Shown here piece after piece: positions 45,814 to 53,992 of a stretch of DNA of 64,000 bases. Each line of letters begins with the position of its first letter. Position 1 is the stretch's first letter. The notes under the pieces are model-generated. The model made no database searches. It was not told where the DNA came from and was given only the letters and a program-made list of their open reading frames with translations. Origin of the DNA: Streptomyces klenkii (GTDB taxonomy: Bacteria > Actinomycetota > Actinomycetes > Streptomycetales > Streptomycetaceae). The translations under genes and the position numbers were made by a program. The stretch is taken from assembly GCF_003626645.1 (NCBI RefSeq), contig NZ_RBAM01000004.1, forward strand, positions 62,001-126,000, given 5' to 3'.

Positions 45814-47487
45814 TCACTTCCGGCCGGCGGCCGCGGCCTCCTTCGGCTCCGTCGCCGAAGGAGCCGTGTCCGTGCCCGTCCCCGTCTCCGGCCGGCGGTC
45901 CCTGGGGATGAGGGCCAGGACCAGGCCCACCGCCAGCAGGGTGCCGCTCACCAGGAAGACCGTCTGCATCGCGTCGGCCATGCCCTCCAGGAACGGGTGG
46001 GCGAGGCGGGCGTCGGCGTGGGTCAGGAAGGAGCTGTCGTCCAGGGAGACAGCGCCGTTCCGGCCGGCGAGGAGCGTCTGGTTGGCCGGCTGGGAGGTGA
46101 CGGCCGGGTCGGCGAGGGCGGCCTTGAAGCCCGGGTCGTTCGCGGCGTCGGCGTAGGCGTCGGCGATCCGGCCGCCGACCGTGCCGAAGAAGAGCGAGAA
46201 GAAGACGCTGATGCCGACGGTGCCGCCGATGGAGCGGAAGAAGGCGAAGGATCCGATGCCGGCGCCCATGTACCGCGGCTCCAGGCCCCGCTGGATGGCG
46301 ACCAGCATGACCTGCCAGCACATTCCGATGCCGCTGCCCATGACGCCGGCGGCGACCCCGGCCTGCCACAGCTCCGTGTCCGCGCCGAACGACCCGAACC
46401 AGAACGTGCCCGCCATCATCAGCACGATGCCGGCCAGCATGGAGCCCTTGAACTTGCCGGTACGCGTCACGTACGCGCTGCACATCCGGCCGGCGACGAT
46501 GATCCCGAGCGTCTGCGGCAGCAGCATCAGGCCCGCCTCGGTCGGCGACAGCCCCTTGACGATCTGGAGGTAGAGCGGCAGGACGGCGAGCGAACCGAAG
46601 ACGGCGGCGCCGACGATCGTGTTGACGCCGTTGTAGAGCGAGAAGACGGGGTTGCGGAACATCGGGGTGGGGAGCAGCGCGGCGCCGCCCGCCCGCCGCT
46701 GCGCCATCAGGAAGAGCACGAGCCCCACGGCCCCCACGGCGAACAGCCCCAGCGTGCCGGCCGAGCCCCAGCCCCACTTCGGTCCTTCCTCGACGGCGAA
46801 GAGGACGGGCACCAGAAAGAGGACGAGGGTGATGACGCCGGCGATGTCGGGCTTGTCCGTCGAGCGGTTCGCCTGGACCCGTACCTGGCTGAGGATCAGC
46901 AGCACGGCGGCGATGCCGACCGGCACGTTGATGAAGAAGGCCCAGCGCCAGCCGTCCGCCCCGGCGAAGGCGTCCAGCCCGGCGAAGAACCCGCCGACGA
47001 CCGGCCCGACCACGGCCGCGACCCCGAAGACCGCCCCGAACCAGGCCTGGTAGCGGCTGCGCTCGGTGGGCGGCAGCAGATCGGCCAGGATGGCGAACGC
47101 GAGGCTCATCAGGCCGCCCGCGCCGAGCCCCTGGACGCCCCGGAAGACCGACAGCATCACCATGGACGAGGCGAGCCCGCACAGCACCGAACCGGCGACG
47201 AAGAGGGCCACGGCGATGACGTAGAGCGGCCGGCGTCCGTAGATGTCGGAGAGCTTGCCGTAGAGGGCCGTGGTGACCACCGAGGTGATCATGTACGAGG
47301 TGTTGGCCCAGGCCTGCTGCGAGAGGCCGTTGAGGTCGTCGGCGATGGTGCGGAGCGCCGCGGAGATGATGGTCTGGTCGAGCGCCGACATGAACAGGCC
47401 GAGCATCAGCCCGGCCATGACGAGTCTCATGCGGCGCCGGTCGATCACCGGCACCGGTGTGTCCGCGGGGGAAGCTGTGTCCGTCAT
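45814..47487 (-). CDS. DHA2-family (14-helix) MFS drug efflux transporter
   Basis: A 557-residue proton-driven exporter of the QacA/EmrB type. Fourteen helices; motif A-like LYGKLSDIYGRRPLYV and motif C-like GGFFAGLDAFAG regions; ALDQTIISAAL in helix 1 is the DHA2 signature. A large extracellular loop near the C-terminus (about 440-500) precedes the last helix. ATG start of MTDTASP, with GGACGG seven bases upstream; an in-frame ATG is at 47502. A SoxR/MerR-type operator with a 19-bp spacer is in the promoter, so expression is probably induced by a redox-active or cationic compound. It has its own terminator. Confidence 0.88.
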   Translation of the reverse strand: MTDTASPADTPVPVIDRRRMRLVMAGLMLGLFMSALDQTIISAALRTIADDLNGLSQQAWANTSYMITSVVTTALYGKLSDIYGRRPLYVIAVALFVAGSVLCGLASSMVMLSVFRGVQGLGAGGLMSLAFAILADLLPPTERSRYQAWFGAVFGVAAVVGPVVGGFFAGLDAFAGADGWRWAFFINVPVGIAAVLLILSQVRVQANRSTDKPDIAGVITLVLFLVPVLFAVEEGPKWGWGSAGTLGLFAVGAVGLVLFLMAQRRAGGAALLPTPMFRNPVFSLYNGVNTIVGAAVFGSLAVLPLYLQIVKGLSPTEAGLMLLPQTLGIIVAGRMCSAYVTRTGKFKGSMLAGIVLMMAGTFWFGSFGADTELWQAGVAAGVMGSGIGMCWQVMLVAIQRGLEPRYMGAGIGSFAFFRSIGGTVGISVFFSLFFGTVGGRIADAYADAANDPGFKAALADPAVTSQPANQTLLAGRNGAVSLDDSSFLTHADARLAHPFLEGMADAMQTVFLVSGTLLAVGLVLALIPRDRRPETGTGTDTAPSATEPKEAAAAGRK

Positions 47488-47535
47488 CGTCGTTCCGTCC
47501 ATCTCTTGACCGAGGCCTGCTGAGGCGATGGATCA

Positions 47536-47566
47536 AGCATGAAATCTCAAGCGGACTTGAGGTCAA
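47536..47566 (-). promoter_or_regulatory. MerR/SoxR-type promoter with 19-bp spacer and CTCAAG-N4-CTTGAG box
   Basis: Reverse strand: -35 TTGACC (47566-47561), 19-base spacer, -10 CATGCT (47541-47536). The spacer is filled by CTCAAG-TCCG-CTTGAG (47546-47561 overlaps the -35). The layout copies the E. coli soxS promoter (TTTACC, 19 bases containing TCAAGTTAACTTGAGG, TATACT), where SoxR realigns the elements. Confidence 0.65.
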
Positions 47567-47596
47567 GACGTAAAGCGCAAGACGGAAGACGGAAGA

Positions 47597-48358
47597 TCAA
47601 TCCTCTTCGTCCTCGTACGGGGTCTCCTCCATCAGCCGCTCCGCGATGTCGTCGACCCAGGCCTCGGCCCAGCGCAGGAGCTCGGTGCGGTCGGTCTCGT
47701 CGAGCCCGCAGGCGGCGAACTCGGAGTCGGCGATCCACTCGGCGCCGGCGAGCCGGGCCTGGAGGTCGGTGAGGTCGAGCCCGCTTTCGCCGGCGTGCCG
47801 GCGGCCGAGCTCCTCCAGCTCGACGTGCGACCAGGCGCCGGACGCGGCCCGTACGTCGACGAGGTCGCGGGCGAGGCCGAGGTCCGCGAGGTCGCGCACG
47901 GCCATGCCGACCACGTCCTCGACGGCGGGCACGGGCCCGTACGGACCGAGCTCCGGCGGCCGCCGCAGGGTCTCCGTGCGGATGCCGACGGTGCAGTGCT
48001 CGCCGGTCGCGGCGTCGGTGACGACGAGCCGGGCTTCGAGCGGTTCGGCTTCCCAGCCGCGCTCCTCCAGGCCGTCGCGGAGGGCGGACACGACGTCGGC
48101 CACGGGGTCCGGGGCCTCGGTGACCAGCTCCAGGCCGGCGTCCCGGCGGGCGGCGCCGGGGGCGAGGAGGCCGTGCGCCTCCAGTGCGTACGAACCGCTG
48201 AGGAGGAGCGGATACGCCGAGCCGGCCGCCATCACGTCCGGCAGCAGCCGGTGCAGGCCGCGCGGCCCGCTTTCGTACGGAACCGGGACCCCTTCGTACG
48301 CGCTCCCGTCGTACGGGGTGGCCTCGTACGGGCCGGGTGGCGGCGTGGACGGCGACAT
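47597..48358 (-). CDS. AbiEii-like nucleotidyltransferase-fold protein
   Basis: A 253-residue protein similar in pattern to AbiEii/AbiGii-type nucleotidyltransferases: LLLSGSYALEAHGLLAPGAARRDAGLELVTEAP in parts, with GSYALEAHG as the active-site loop and the expected acidic residues spread after it, VVGMAVRDLADLGLARDLVDVRA as the C-terminal half and an acidic end. The second catalytic Asp is hard to locate. AbiEii toxins inhibit phage growth by pyrimidine addition to tRNA; no obvious AbiEi partner is next to it. ATG start, eight bases after the neighbouring stop. A metabolic role cannot be excluded. Confidence 0.6.
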   Translation of the reverse strand: MSPSTPPPGPYEATPYDGSAYEGVPVPYESGPRGLHRLLPDVMAAGSAYPLLLSGSYALEAHGLLAPGAARRDAGLELVTEAPDPVADVVSALRDGLEERGWEAEPLEARLVVTDAATGEHCTVGIRTETLRRPPELGPYGPVPAVEDVVGMAVRDLADLGLARDLVDVRAASGAWSHVELEELGRRHAGESGLDLTDLQARLAGAEWIADSEFAACGLDETDRTELLRWAEAWVDDIAERLMEETPYEDEED

Positions 48359-48366
48359 GCCCGTGA

Positions 48367-49230
48367 TTATTCCGGAAGCACGCCCTCGACCAGGTCGGAT
48401 ACGCGCTGCAGCTCCGGCTGGATCTCGTCCGCCTCGGCCCGGTCGACGGCCGCGAGCCGCCACCACACGGCGCGGGCGTTGCGCAGCACGCGCCGGGTCT
48501 CGTCGACGGGCGCCTGCGCGTTGTGCCGCCGCTCGGCGGTCCGCAGGTGCAGCCTCATGATCGCGGCCCAGTCCTCCTGCAACAGCAGCGCCAGCCAGGC
48601 CCGCGTCCCGAGCACGCCGACGGTGTGCGGATGCAACGCCCCGTACTCCCGGTCGAGCGCCCCCTCCATCTCCCGCGCGGCAAGCGCGGCCCCGACGAGG
48701 TCCCCGCGCAGCTCAGCGGCCACGATCCGCCCGAAACGGTCGGCGTGGTGCGGGGGGAGGGGGGTGTGCCAGTCGGGAGAGGTCTGTACGGGGGCGGGGG
48801 GTGCCTGTACAGGGGCGGGCGCGGGCGCGGGTGCGGGTGCAGGAATGGGCGCGGGCGCGACGGGGGCGGGCGGCATCGGCGCCGGTGCCGGCACCGGCTG
48901 CGGAGCCACGGGCACCACGGGAGCCACAGGCGCGGGCGCCACAAACGCCGGCGGCGGCGTCGGATGCGGCCCCGGCATCGGCGTCACGGCCCCGTCGTGG
49001 TCGACGATCAGCGGCCATGCCGACCCGTCGGGCTCCTTGGCGATGATGCGTATGGGGTGGCCGCGCCGGGCGGCCCGCACCCGTATGTCCGCGAGCGCGG
49101 ACGTCCGCCCGTCCTGCCCGGGCAGCGGCTCTACGGGTTCCCCCTCGATCGTCGCTTCACCCGCTGCGCTGATCACGATGGTGTAGACGGGAGTCAGGGG
49201 GACCGAGTCGAGGTCCGTCACAACAGGCAT
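48367..49230 (-). CDS. Hypothetical protein with Pro/Ala linker, 287 aa
   Basis: No family was recognised. An N-terminal beta-rich domain (about 1-85: PVYTIVISAAGEATIEGEPVEPL, IRIIAKEPDGSAWPLIVDHDG) is joined by a 65-residue linker of Pro-Ala-Val repeats to a helical C-terminal domain (about 155-287) with TPR/SEL-like helices (AAREMEGALDREYGALHPHTVGVLGTRAWLALLLQEDW in parts). AAGGA lies before the ATG. The C-terminal half resembles tetratricopeptide regions in bacterial regulatory proteins. It may be co-transcribed with the nucleotidyltransferase-like gene downstream. Confidence 0.6.
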   Translation of the reverse strand: MPVVTDLDSVPLTPVYTIVISAAGEATIEGEPVEPLPGQDGRTSALADIRVRAARRGHPIRIIAKEPDGSAWPLIVDHDGAVTPMPGPHPTPPPAFVAPAPVAPVVPVAPQPVPAPAPMPPAPVAPAPIPAPAPAPAPAPVQAPPAPVQTSPDWHTPLPPHHADRFGRIVAAELRGDLVGAALAAREMEGALDREYGALHPHTVGVLGTRAWLALLLQEDWAAIMRLHLRTAERRHNAQAPVDETRRVLRNARAVWWRLAAVDRAEADEIQPELQRVSDLVEGVLPE

Positions 49231-49267
49231 GGTCAATCCTTACGTACCGCCGCCGCCAGCAGGCCAA

Positions 49268-49300
49268 CGGGGCCACGGCAACGCATATGCCGCGGCCCCG
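49268..49300 (-). terminator. Terminator of the T4SS-like operon
   Basis: CGGGGCC-A-CGGCA pairs with TGCCG-C-GGCCCCG around ACGCATA, about 19 bases after the peptidoglycan hydrolase stop. Confidence 0.75.
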
Positions 49301-49318
49301 GGCTAATGATGACCCGAA

Positions 49319-50551
49319 TCACCCGCCATTCGGGTAGTAGGGGGGCGACCAGCCCAGATACTCCGCGCCCCACTTGGACTCGATGTCCGTGGCGGGGACG
49401 ATCGATATCTCGCCGGGGGTCACGATGTCGTTGGACGCGACCTTGCCGTCACCGACGTAAATGGCGACGTGACCGGCCCGGTGGTGGGTGTCCCAGAACA
49501 TCAGGGCGCCCGGCGGAGGGTTGCGGTCCTTGTCGTGACGCATGTTCTGCGGCATCACGTCCGTGTAGTGGTCAATGGCGTAGTTGGTGCCTGAAGACCC
49601 CCGGCCGTAGGCGATGGCCGTAAAGGCCAGGCACCGCTGGTACCACTCGCTGTTGTGGCTTTCGGCCTGCTTCTTGGCGTAGGCGATCGCCCCCGCGGTG
49701 TCGCGGGGGTTCTTCACGATGTCCGGCCAGTTGGCCTGGCTGTCGTGGAAGGGCTCACCGGGCGTACCGGGGTTGTTGGTGCCCGACGTGTTGCAGCGAT
49801 CCGCCTTCTTCTTGTCGGGATTGTTGTCGGGCTTGTCGTCGGGCTTCTTGCTGGACTTGTCGCCGTCCTTCTTTCCCGGCTTGTCGGGGTGGTTCTCGCC
49901 CGTCCGCTCCAGGTCGATACCGGCTTCCTTGGCGATGCTCCGCGCCTGGGCCTCCTTGGGCGCGTAGGCGTCGGGAAAGCCGGAGCGCTGCACCTTCTGG
50001 GCGGCGTCGTTGAGCGACATGCTTTCCCAGGCGACGTCTTCGAGCCCCGGCGGGTCTCCGCTGTCCCCGCCGAAGAGGAACATGTGGGCCGCGTACTTGG
50101 GGTCCAGGATCTGCTCCTTGGTGCCCCATCCCGAGGACGGGCGCTGCTGGAAGATGCCGAGGGAATCGCGGTCGCCGTAGCTGATGTTCGACAGCTGCGA
50201 CTCGGCGAGCCCCGTCATCAGGGCGATGAGCGTGGCCCTGCCGGGCAGCTTTCCGTCCTTGGCGACCTGGTCGATGATCTTCGCGTTCGCAACCTGCTCG
50301 TCGCGGAGCTTCTTGCTCGCGCCGCCCGTGGTGTCACCGGTCTGCCCGTTTCCGGAAGGCCCGTCGTTCCCGGGCGAGCCGGGCTGGGAGCAGCCGGCGG
50401 CGACGGCCGAGGGGCCGCCGCCGATCCCGGCCAGCATGCCCACGATCAGCAGGAGCCCCATGAGGAGGCCGATCCCGGGTATGCCGAGCTTGAACGCGAG
50501 CCCCTTGCGCAGCCCGCCCGAGGCCAGGGCGAGGGCCTGACGTGAAACCAC
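49319..50551 (-). CDS. Peptidoglycan hydrolase with transglycosylase-like and NlpC/P60-like domains (VirB1-like)
   Basis: A 410-residue cell-wall hydrolase that should open the peptidoglycan for the secretion channel. One N-terminal membrane helix (about 20-45), then a lysozyme/transglycosylase-like segment (LIALMTGLAESQLSNISYGDRDSLGIFQQRP in parts, with the catalytic Glu in AESQL), a Lys/Asp-rich linker (about 215-250), and a C-terminal NlpC/P60/CHAP-like domain (catalytic Cys in YQRCLAFTAIAYG, His in AGHVAIYVG). Such two-domain hydrolases belong to Gram-positive conjugation machines. GTG start, four bases after the neighbouring stop. Last gene of the T4SS-like operon. Confidence 0.83.
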   Translation of the reverse strand: MVSRQALALASGGLRKGLAFKLGIPGIGLLMGLLLIVGMLAGIGGGPSAVAAGCSQPGSPGNDGPSGNGQTGDTTGGASKKLRDEQVANAKIIDQVAKDGKLPGRATLIALMTGLAESQLSNISYGDRDSLGIFQQRPSSGWGTKEQILDPKYAAHMFLFGGDSGDPPGLEDVAWESMSLNDAAQKVQRSGFPDAYAPKEAQARSIAKEAGIDLERTGENHPDKPGKKDGDKSSKKPDDKPDNNPDKKKADRCNTSGTNNPGTPGEPFHDSQANWPDIVKNPRDTAGAIAYAKKQAESHNSEWYQRCLAFTAIAYGRGSSGTNYAIDHYTDVMPQNMRHDKDRNPPPGALMFWDTHHRAGHVAIYVGDGKVASNDIVTPGEISIVPATDIESKWGAEYLGWSPPYYPNGG

Positions 50552-50555
50552 TCGC

Positions 50556-51350
50556 TCAGACCCCCAGGACCCGGCCCACGCGCCAGCCGTCGGAGGTCAG
50601 CATGATCTCCGTCAGGTAGACCCTCGTCTCGGTGTACGTCCGGTAGCCCTTGACCGTGATGTCGACGCTGGTCTTGCGCCAGACCCGTGCCTCGGTGTCC
50701 GCCTGCTTCCGCACGCGGTCGTCGTCGGCGGGGCCGACCGTCACCTTGTCCACCTTGGAGACGCCGCCGTTGGAGACGAGCTCGGCCCACGCCTTGTCGT
50801 CGAACTGCTTCAGGTTCACCACCAGTGCGTCGGTCATCCACGGCGCGGCCCGGTCGACGGACGCGGTGTGCGTCTTGTCCACCGGGGGGTTGCGCGTGAG
50901 GTAGGCGCGGGCCCAGCCCTCGGCCGATTTCTCCGGCTTGCTGCGGTCGGCCTTCGCGGACGGGGAGGGCTGGGGCGGCTTGGGGGCGGGGGGTGTGGAC
51001 GGCTGTTCGCCGTCCTGCCCGCCCCCGGTCTGCACACGGGTGGTGTCCCCCGCGTGCCCCACTGTCGACGGGGCCCCGGTGCGGTCCGGCCACCAGTGCG
51101 TGGCGGCGGCGCCGATGGCGAGGACGACGACCATGACCAGGATCGCCCCGCCCGCCGTGATCGGCTCACGGCGGCGCTCGTCCGCCAGGCGGCGCTTGTA
51201 CTCCTCGCGCTGCTCCTGCCGGTAGGCCTTGCGGGCCTTCCGGCGGACGCGGCGCTTGCCGGCCTTCTCGATCTCCTCGGGGTAGTCGTAGTCCGCCTTG
51301 AGCAGTTCCCGCCACTCGGAGGACGGGCGCTGGTTCTTGTCCTTGCTCAC
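50556..51350 (-). CDS. VirB8/NTF2-like membrane protein of the T4SS-like locus
   Basis: A 264-residue bitopic protein. A basic cytosolic N-terminus (RVRRKARKAYRQEQREEYKRR), one membrane helix (about 66-86, GGAILVMVVVLAIGAAATHWW), a disordered Pro/Ser/Lys linker, and an extracytoplasmic NTF2-like domain (about 140-264) starting GWARAYLTRNPP and ending LTSDGWRVGRVLGV. This is the plan of VirB8 and of the related Tcp/TcpC periplasmic domain. The next gene starts four bases after its stop. Inferred from position and fold; sequence similarity to VirB8 is not visible by eye. Confidence 0.6.
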   Translation of the reverse strand: MSKDKNQRPSSEWRELLKADYDYPEEIEKAGKRRVRRKARKAYRQEQREEYKRRLADERRREPITAGGAILVMVVVLAIGAAATHWWPDRTGAPSTVGHAGDTTRVQTGGGQDGEQPSTPPAPKPPQPSPSAKADRSKPEKSAEGWARAYLTRNPPVDKTHTASVDRAAPWMTDALVVNLKQFDDKAWAELVSNGGVSKVDKVTVGPADDDRVRKQADTEARVWRKTSVDITVKGYRTYTETRVYLTEIMLTSDGWRVGRVLGV

Positions 51351-51362
51351 CTGTCCTCTTCC

Positions 51363-53405
51363 TTACCGACGGCCACGGGGCGCGGGAGGCCGCACGGATG
51401 TGCGCCTCTTCGGCCGGGAGGTGCCTTGGCCGGCCGCGGAGGCCCCACTGCGGGCCGCTGCCTTGCGGGCCTCCGCCACGCGACGCTGGGCTCCACCGCT
51501 GCCCGGCTTCGGGGCGTTCCGGAACCCGCCGTCGCCGCCTCCGGCCTGACGTGCGGCCGAGGTTGCGGCGCGTGCCGCCCGGGCGGGGGCACCTCTCTTG
51601 TCTTCGGGCCGGGGTTCGTCCCGGCCCAGTCGGGCCTGGGCCGCTGCCGAAACGCTCTGCAACTCGCCCACACGGAGCGAGCGGCTGTTCAACTGGCCCG
51701 GGCGGCCGGAGTTGCTGACCCGAAGGGGCCCGGAGCTGCCTGTCTTCGCCGCGCGACCGGCGGCACTCACCTGAGCGGACGTGCTGGGCGAATCCATACC
51801 GCCACCACTGACGTATTGCGCCCGCATCGGGGAGCCCTTGGCCACGCCGGCGGCGTCCATGTCCGCGTTCCTGTCGCTGAGCTGCTTGACGGCTTGCGCC
51901 GCTCGGAAGGGCCGCTGGATGAGGCGTTCGTCAGCAGCGTCAAGGGCCTTCTTGCCCGCACGGCCGGCGCTCGCCGTGGTCTTCTTCGCGCCCGCCCAAG
52001 CGCCCTTCCCACCGAACTTGCCGGCTGCCAGGGCGGCACCCCCGGCCTTCCGGGCCATGAGGGAACCGGCTCCCTGCGCGAGCCTCATCGCACCGGCGTT
52101 GAAGGATGAGTTGGTCGCGCCGGTCACGCCGACGATGCTCTCCATGATCCCGCGGAACTTGAACGCGACGATCGCGGCGGTGATGCTCACACCCGCCGAG
52201 GCGAACCAGCCGTAGGAACCGACCAGGGACACGCTCGCCGTGTTCAGCACGAGCACGCATCCCAGCACCATCGTGCTGACGAAGGACTGCAGGGTGAACC
52301 CGAGGAGGGTGTCGAACCAGCGGACGCCCCACTGACGCGGCCTGCCGGGGATGACCCACAGACAGGCGAAGACGACGCCGGCCAGCAGCAGCATGAGCGC
52401 GCCGATCAGCGAGGCGAGGGAGGCGAAGGCCAGGGCCACCGCAAGGATGGCGAACAGTCCCGCGCAGACAGCCGAGGCCATGGTGACCATGACACGCGCG
52501 TGGCCCACGTGGCCCTGGCGGTACTTGACCGCCTCCTTGCCCACGGTGTCGTCGCTGACGTTCGGCTTCAGCCAGTCCTCACGCTTGCCGGTGTCAGAGC
52601 CCTGGTCCAGCAGATCCTTGCCGTGCTCCTTGCACGTGTTCAGGTTTCCGAACTCGGCGACGCACCAGGGCGTGACGACGTAGGACCGCCAGATCGCGTC
52701 CGCGGACTTGCGCAGCATGTTGTCTTGCTGGTTTTTGCTGTATTGGGGCTGCTCGCCGGTGTCGAAGGGTTCCTTCGTCTCGTTCCCCATGCCGGCCGAC
52801 GCGGCCTCCATGGCCGTGTTGCTGCCGATGGTCCGGATCGAGTCGATGCCGTCGATCCACACCTTCGGAGTGGTCAGCAAGGATATGGAAAGGATCGCTG
52901 TTGCCGCCACCCACCCCAATTGGCTGATGGACGAGCCGTTTCTTCGATGGTTCGCGTAGGCGATCACCGCGCCGATGGCCATCGCCGACGGAAGCAAGGT
53001 CGTCGACACCGTGCTCGCCGCACCGGAGATGGCGTGCGTGATGGAGTCCTCGAGCTTGTCGATGGACGTGAACTTGAACGTCCACTGCACGACGACGATG
53101 GCGGCCAGGGCCAGTACGACGGTCAGTCCCATGAAGATCTGGGAGACGAACTGAAGCGCCCAGTCACCGAACTCGTCCCAGCCCAGCTGGACGTCCAGGT
53201 TGTAGAGCATGGGGTCGCCGTACTGCTCGTACAGCGTGCCCGGACCGGAGTACGAGGTGTGCGGGGCCGGGAGGAGGCTGCCGATTCCGGCCGGCTTGTA
53301 CTTCGCGAACTTGTCGTCCGCCGCGGCCGCGGACGCGGTCACCATCAAGGTGGTGAAAGCGCCCATGAGCGGGACGGCGAGATTGCGGAGCCGTGGGATC
53401 CTCAA
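51363..53405 (-). CDS. VirB6/TrbL-like polytopic membrane protein of the T4SS-like locus
   Basis: A 680-residue protein. A signal-like segment (GAFTTLMVTASAAAADDKF), about seven membrane helices between residues 80 and 430 (VVLALAAIVVVQWTFKF; GLFAILAVALAFASLASLIGALMLLLAGVVFACLWVI in parts; LVGSYGWFASAGVSITAAIVAF), and a C-terminal tail of some 250 Arg/Ala/Ser-rich residues without structure. The layout fits VirB6/TrbL inner-membrane channel proteins. The TTG start overlaps the lipoprotein stop as TTGA with GAGG upstream; a later ATG (53366) has no site. The tail probably contacts the cytosolic ATPase. Confidence 0.72.
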   Translation of the reverse strand: MRIPRLRNLAVPLMGAFTTLMVTASAAAADDKFAKYKPAGIGSLLPAPHTSYSGPGTLYEQYGDPMLYNLDVQLGWDEFGDWALQFVSQIFMGLTVVLALAAIVVVQWTFKFTSIDKLEDSITHAISGAASTVSTTLLPSAMAIGAVIAYANHRRNGSSISQLGWVAATAILSISLLTTPKVWIDGIDSIRTIGSNTAMEAASAGMGNETKEPFDTGEQPQYSKNQQDNMLRKSADAIWRSYVVTPWCVAEFGNLNTCKEHGKDLLDQGSDTGKREDWLKPNVSDDTVGKEAVKYRQGHVGHARVMVTMASAVCAGLFAILAVALAFASLASLIGALMLLLAGVVFACLWVIPGRPRQWGVRWFDTLLGFTLQSFVSTMVLGCVLVLNTASVSLVGSYGWFASAGVSITAAIVAFKFRGIMESIVGVTGATNSSFNAGAMRLAQGAGSLMARKAGGAALAAGKFGGKGAWAGAKKTTASAGRAGKKALDAADERLIQRPFRAAQAVKQLSDRNADMDAAGVAKGSPMRAQYVSGGGMDSPSTSAQVSAAGRAAKTGSSGPLRVSNSGRPGQLNSRSLRVGELQSVSAAAQARLGRDEPRPEDKRGAPARAARAATSAARQAGGGDGGFRNAPKPGSGGAQRRVAEARKAAARSGASAAGQGTSRPKRRTSVRPPAPRGRR

Positions 53406-53992
53406 TGCGACCTCATCAGGGCACTGAACGCCGGGCTCGAATTCTTCATCTCCGAGTCGTAGACGTCTTCGTCCTGGTCCACCAGCCAGGTCCCCTTGAC
53501 CTTCACCATGCGCAGGGCGGTCCGGTGGTAGCTGGTGTGCCCGTCGGGCTTGGACTCCTCGGTCACCATGACACCGGTGCCCGCCGGATGGTCGCCCACC
53601 GCAGGCACCGCGACCGGCTCCCCCGTGACGCTGAACGAAGCCGCTTCCGCCACGGCGCGAACCTCCGCGTCCAGCGGCTTGAGGAACTTCACGCACGACT
53701 CGAACGAGGAGTCCTTGCCGGGCCTGCCCTCGTCCGTCATCAGACGGCAGGACGCCTCACCGTCGTGAAGGGCGGTCGCCTTGCCGTAGGCGAGCGCGAC
53801 CTCAAGCATCTTCGCCCGGTCCTTCTTCGCCGCCTCCCGGTATTCCCGGGCCTGCCGGTCCGCCGCCGACTCCGTCTTCTTCGCGCCGGGCTTGTCGCCG
53901 TCCTTGCCCCCGCCCGAGGACGACGAGCACCCCGCAACCACCAGCACCGCCGTAGCCGTCGCCGCGGTCACCGCCGCGATCCGCCTCTTCAC
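53402..53992 (-). CDS. Lipoprotein of the T4SS-like locus
   Basis: A 196-residue lipoprotein. Signal peptide with lipobox LVVAGC (Cys22), a short Ser/Gly/Lys linker, then a predominantly helical/NTF2-like domain: REYREAAKKDRAKMLEVALAYGKATALHDGEASCRLM in parts and a C-terminal YHRTALRMVKVKGTWLVDQDEDVYDSEMK in parts. The last segment resembles VirB8-like repeats. GTG start, overlapping the VirB4 stop as GTGA, so it is translated with it. Probably anchors or stabilises the channel at the outer face of the membrane. Confidence 0.72.
   Translation of the reverse strand: MKRRIAAVTAATATAVLVVAGCSSSSGGGKDGDKPGAKKTESAADRQAREYREAAKKDRAKMLEVALAYGKATALHDGEASCRLMTDEGRPGKDSSFESCVKFLKPLDAEVRAVAEAASFSVTGEPVAVPAVGDHPAGTGVMVTEESKPDGHTSYHRTALRMVKVKGTWLVDQDEDVYDSEMKNSSPAFSALMRSH

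Noticed and set aside
47546..47561. HspR HAIR site at the efflux pump gene
   Set aside because: The order is CTCAAG-N4-CTTGAG, the reverse of CTTGAGT-N7-ACTCAAG, and the spacer is wrong. It fits a MerR/SoxR-type box.
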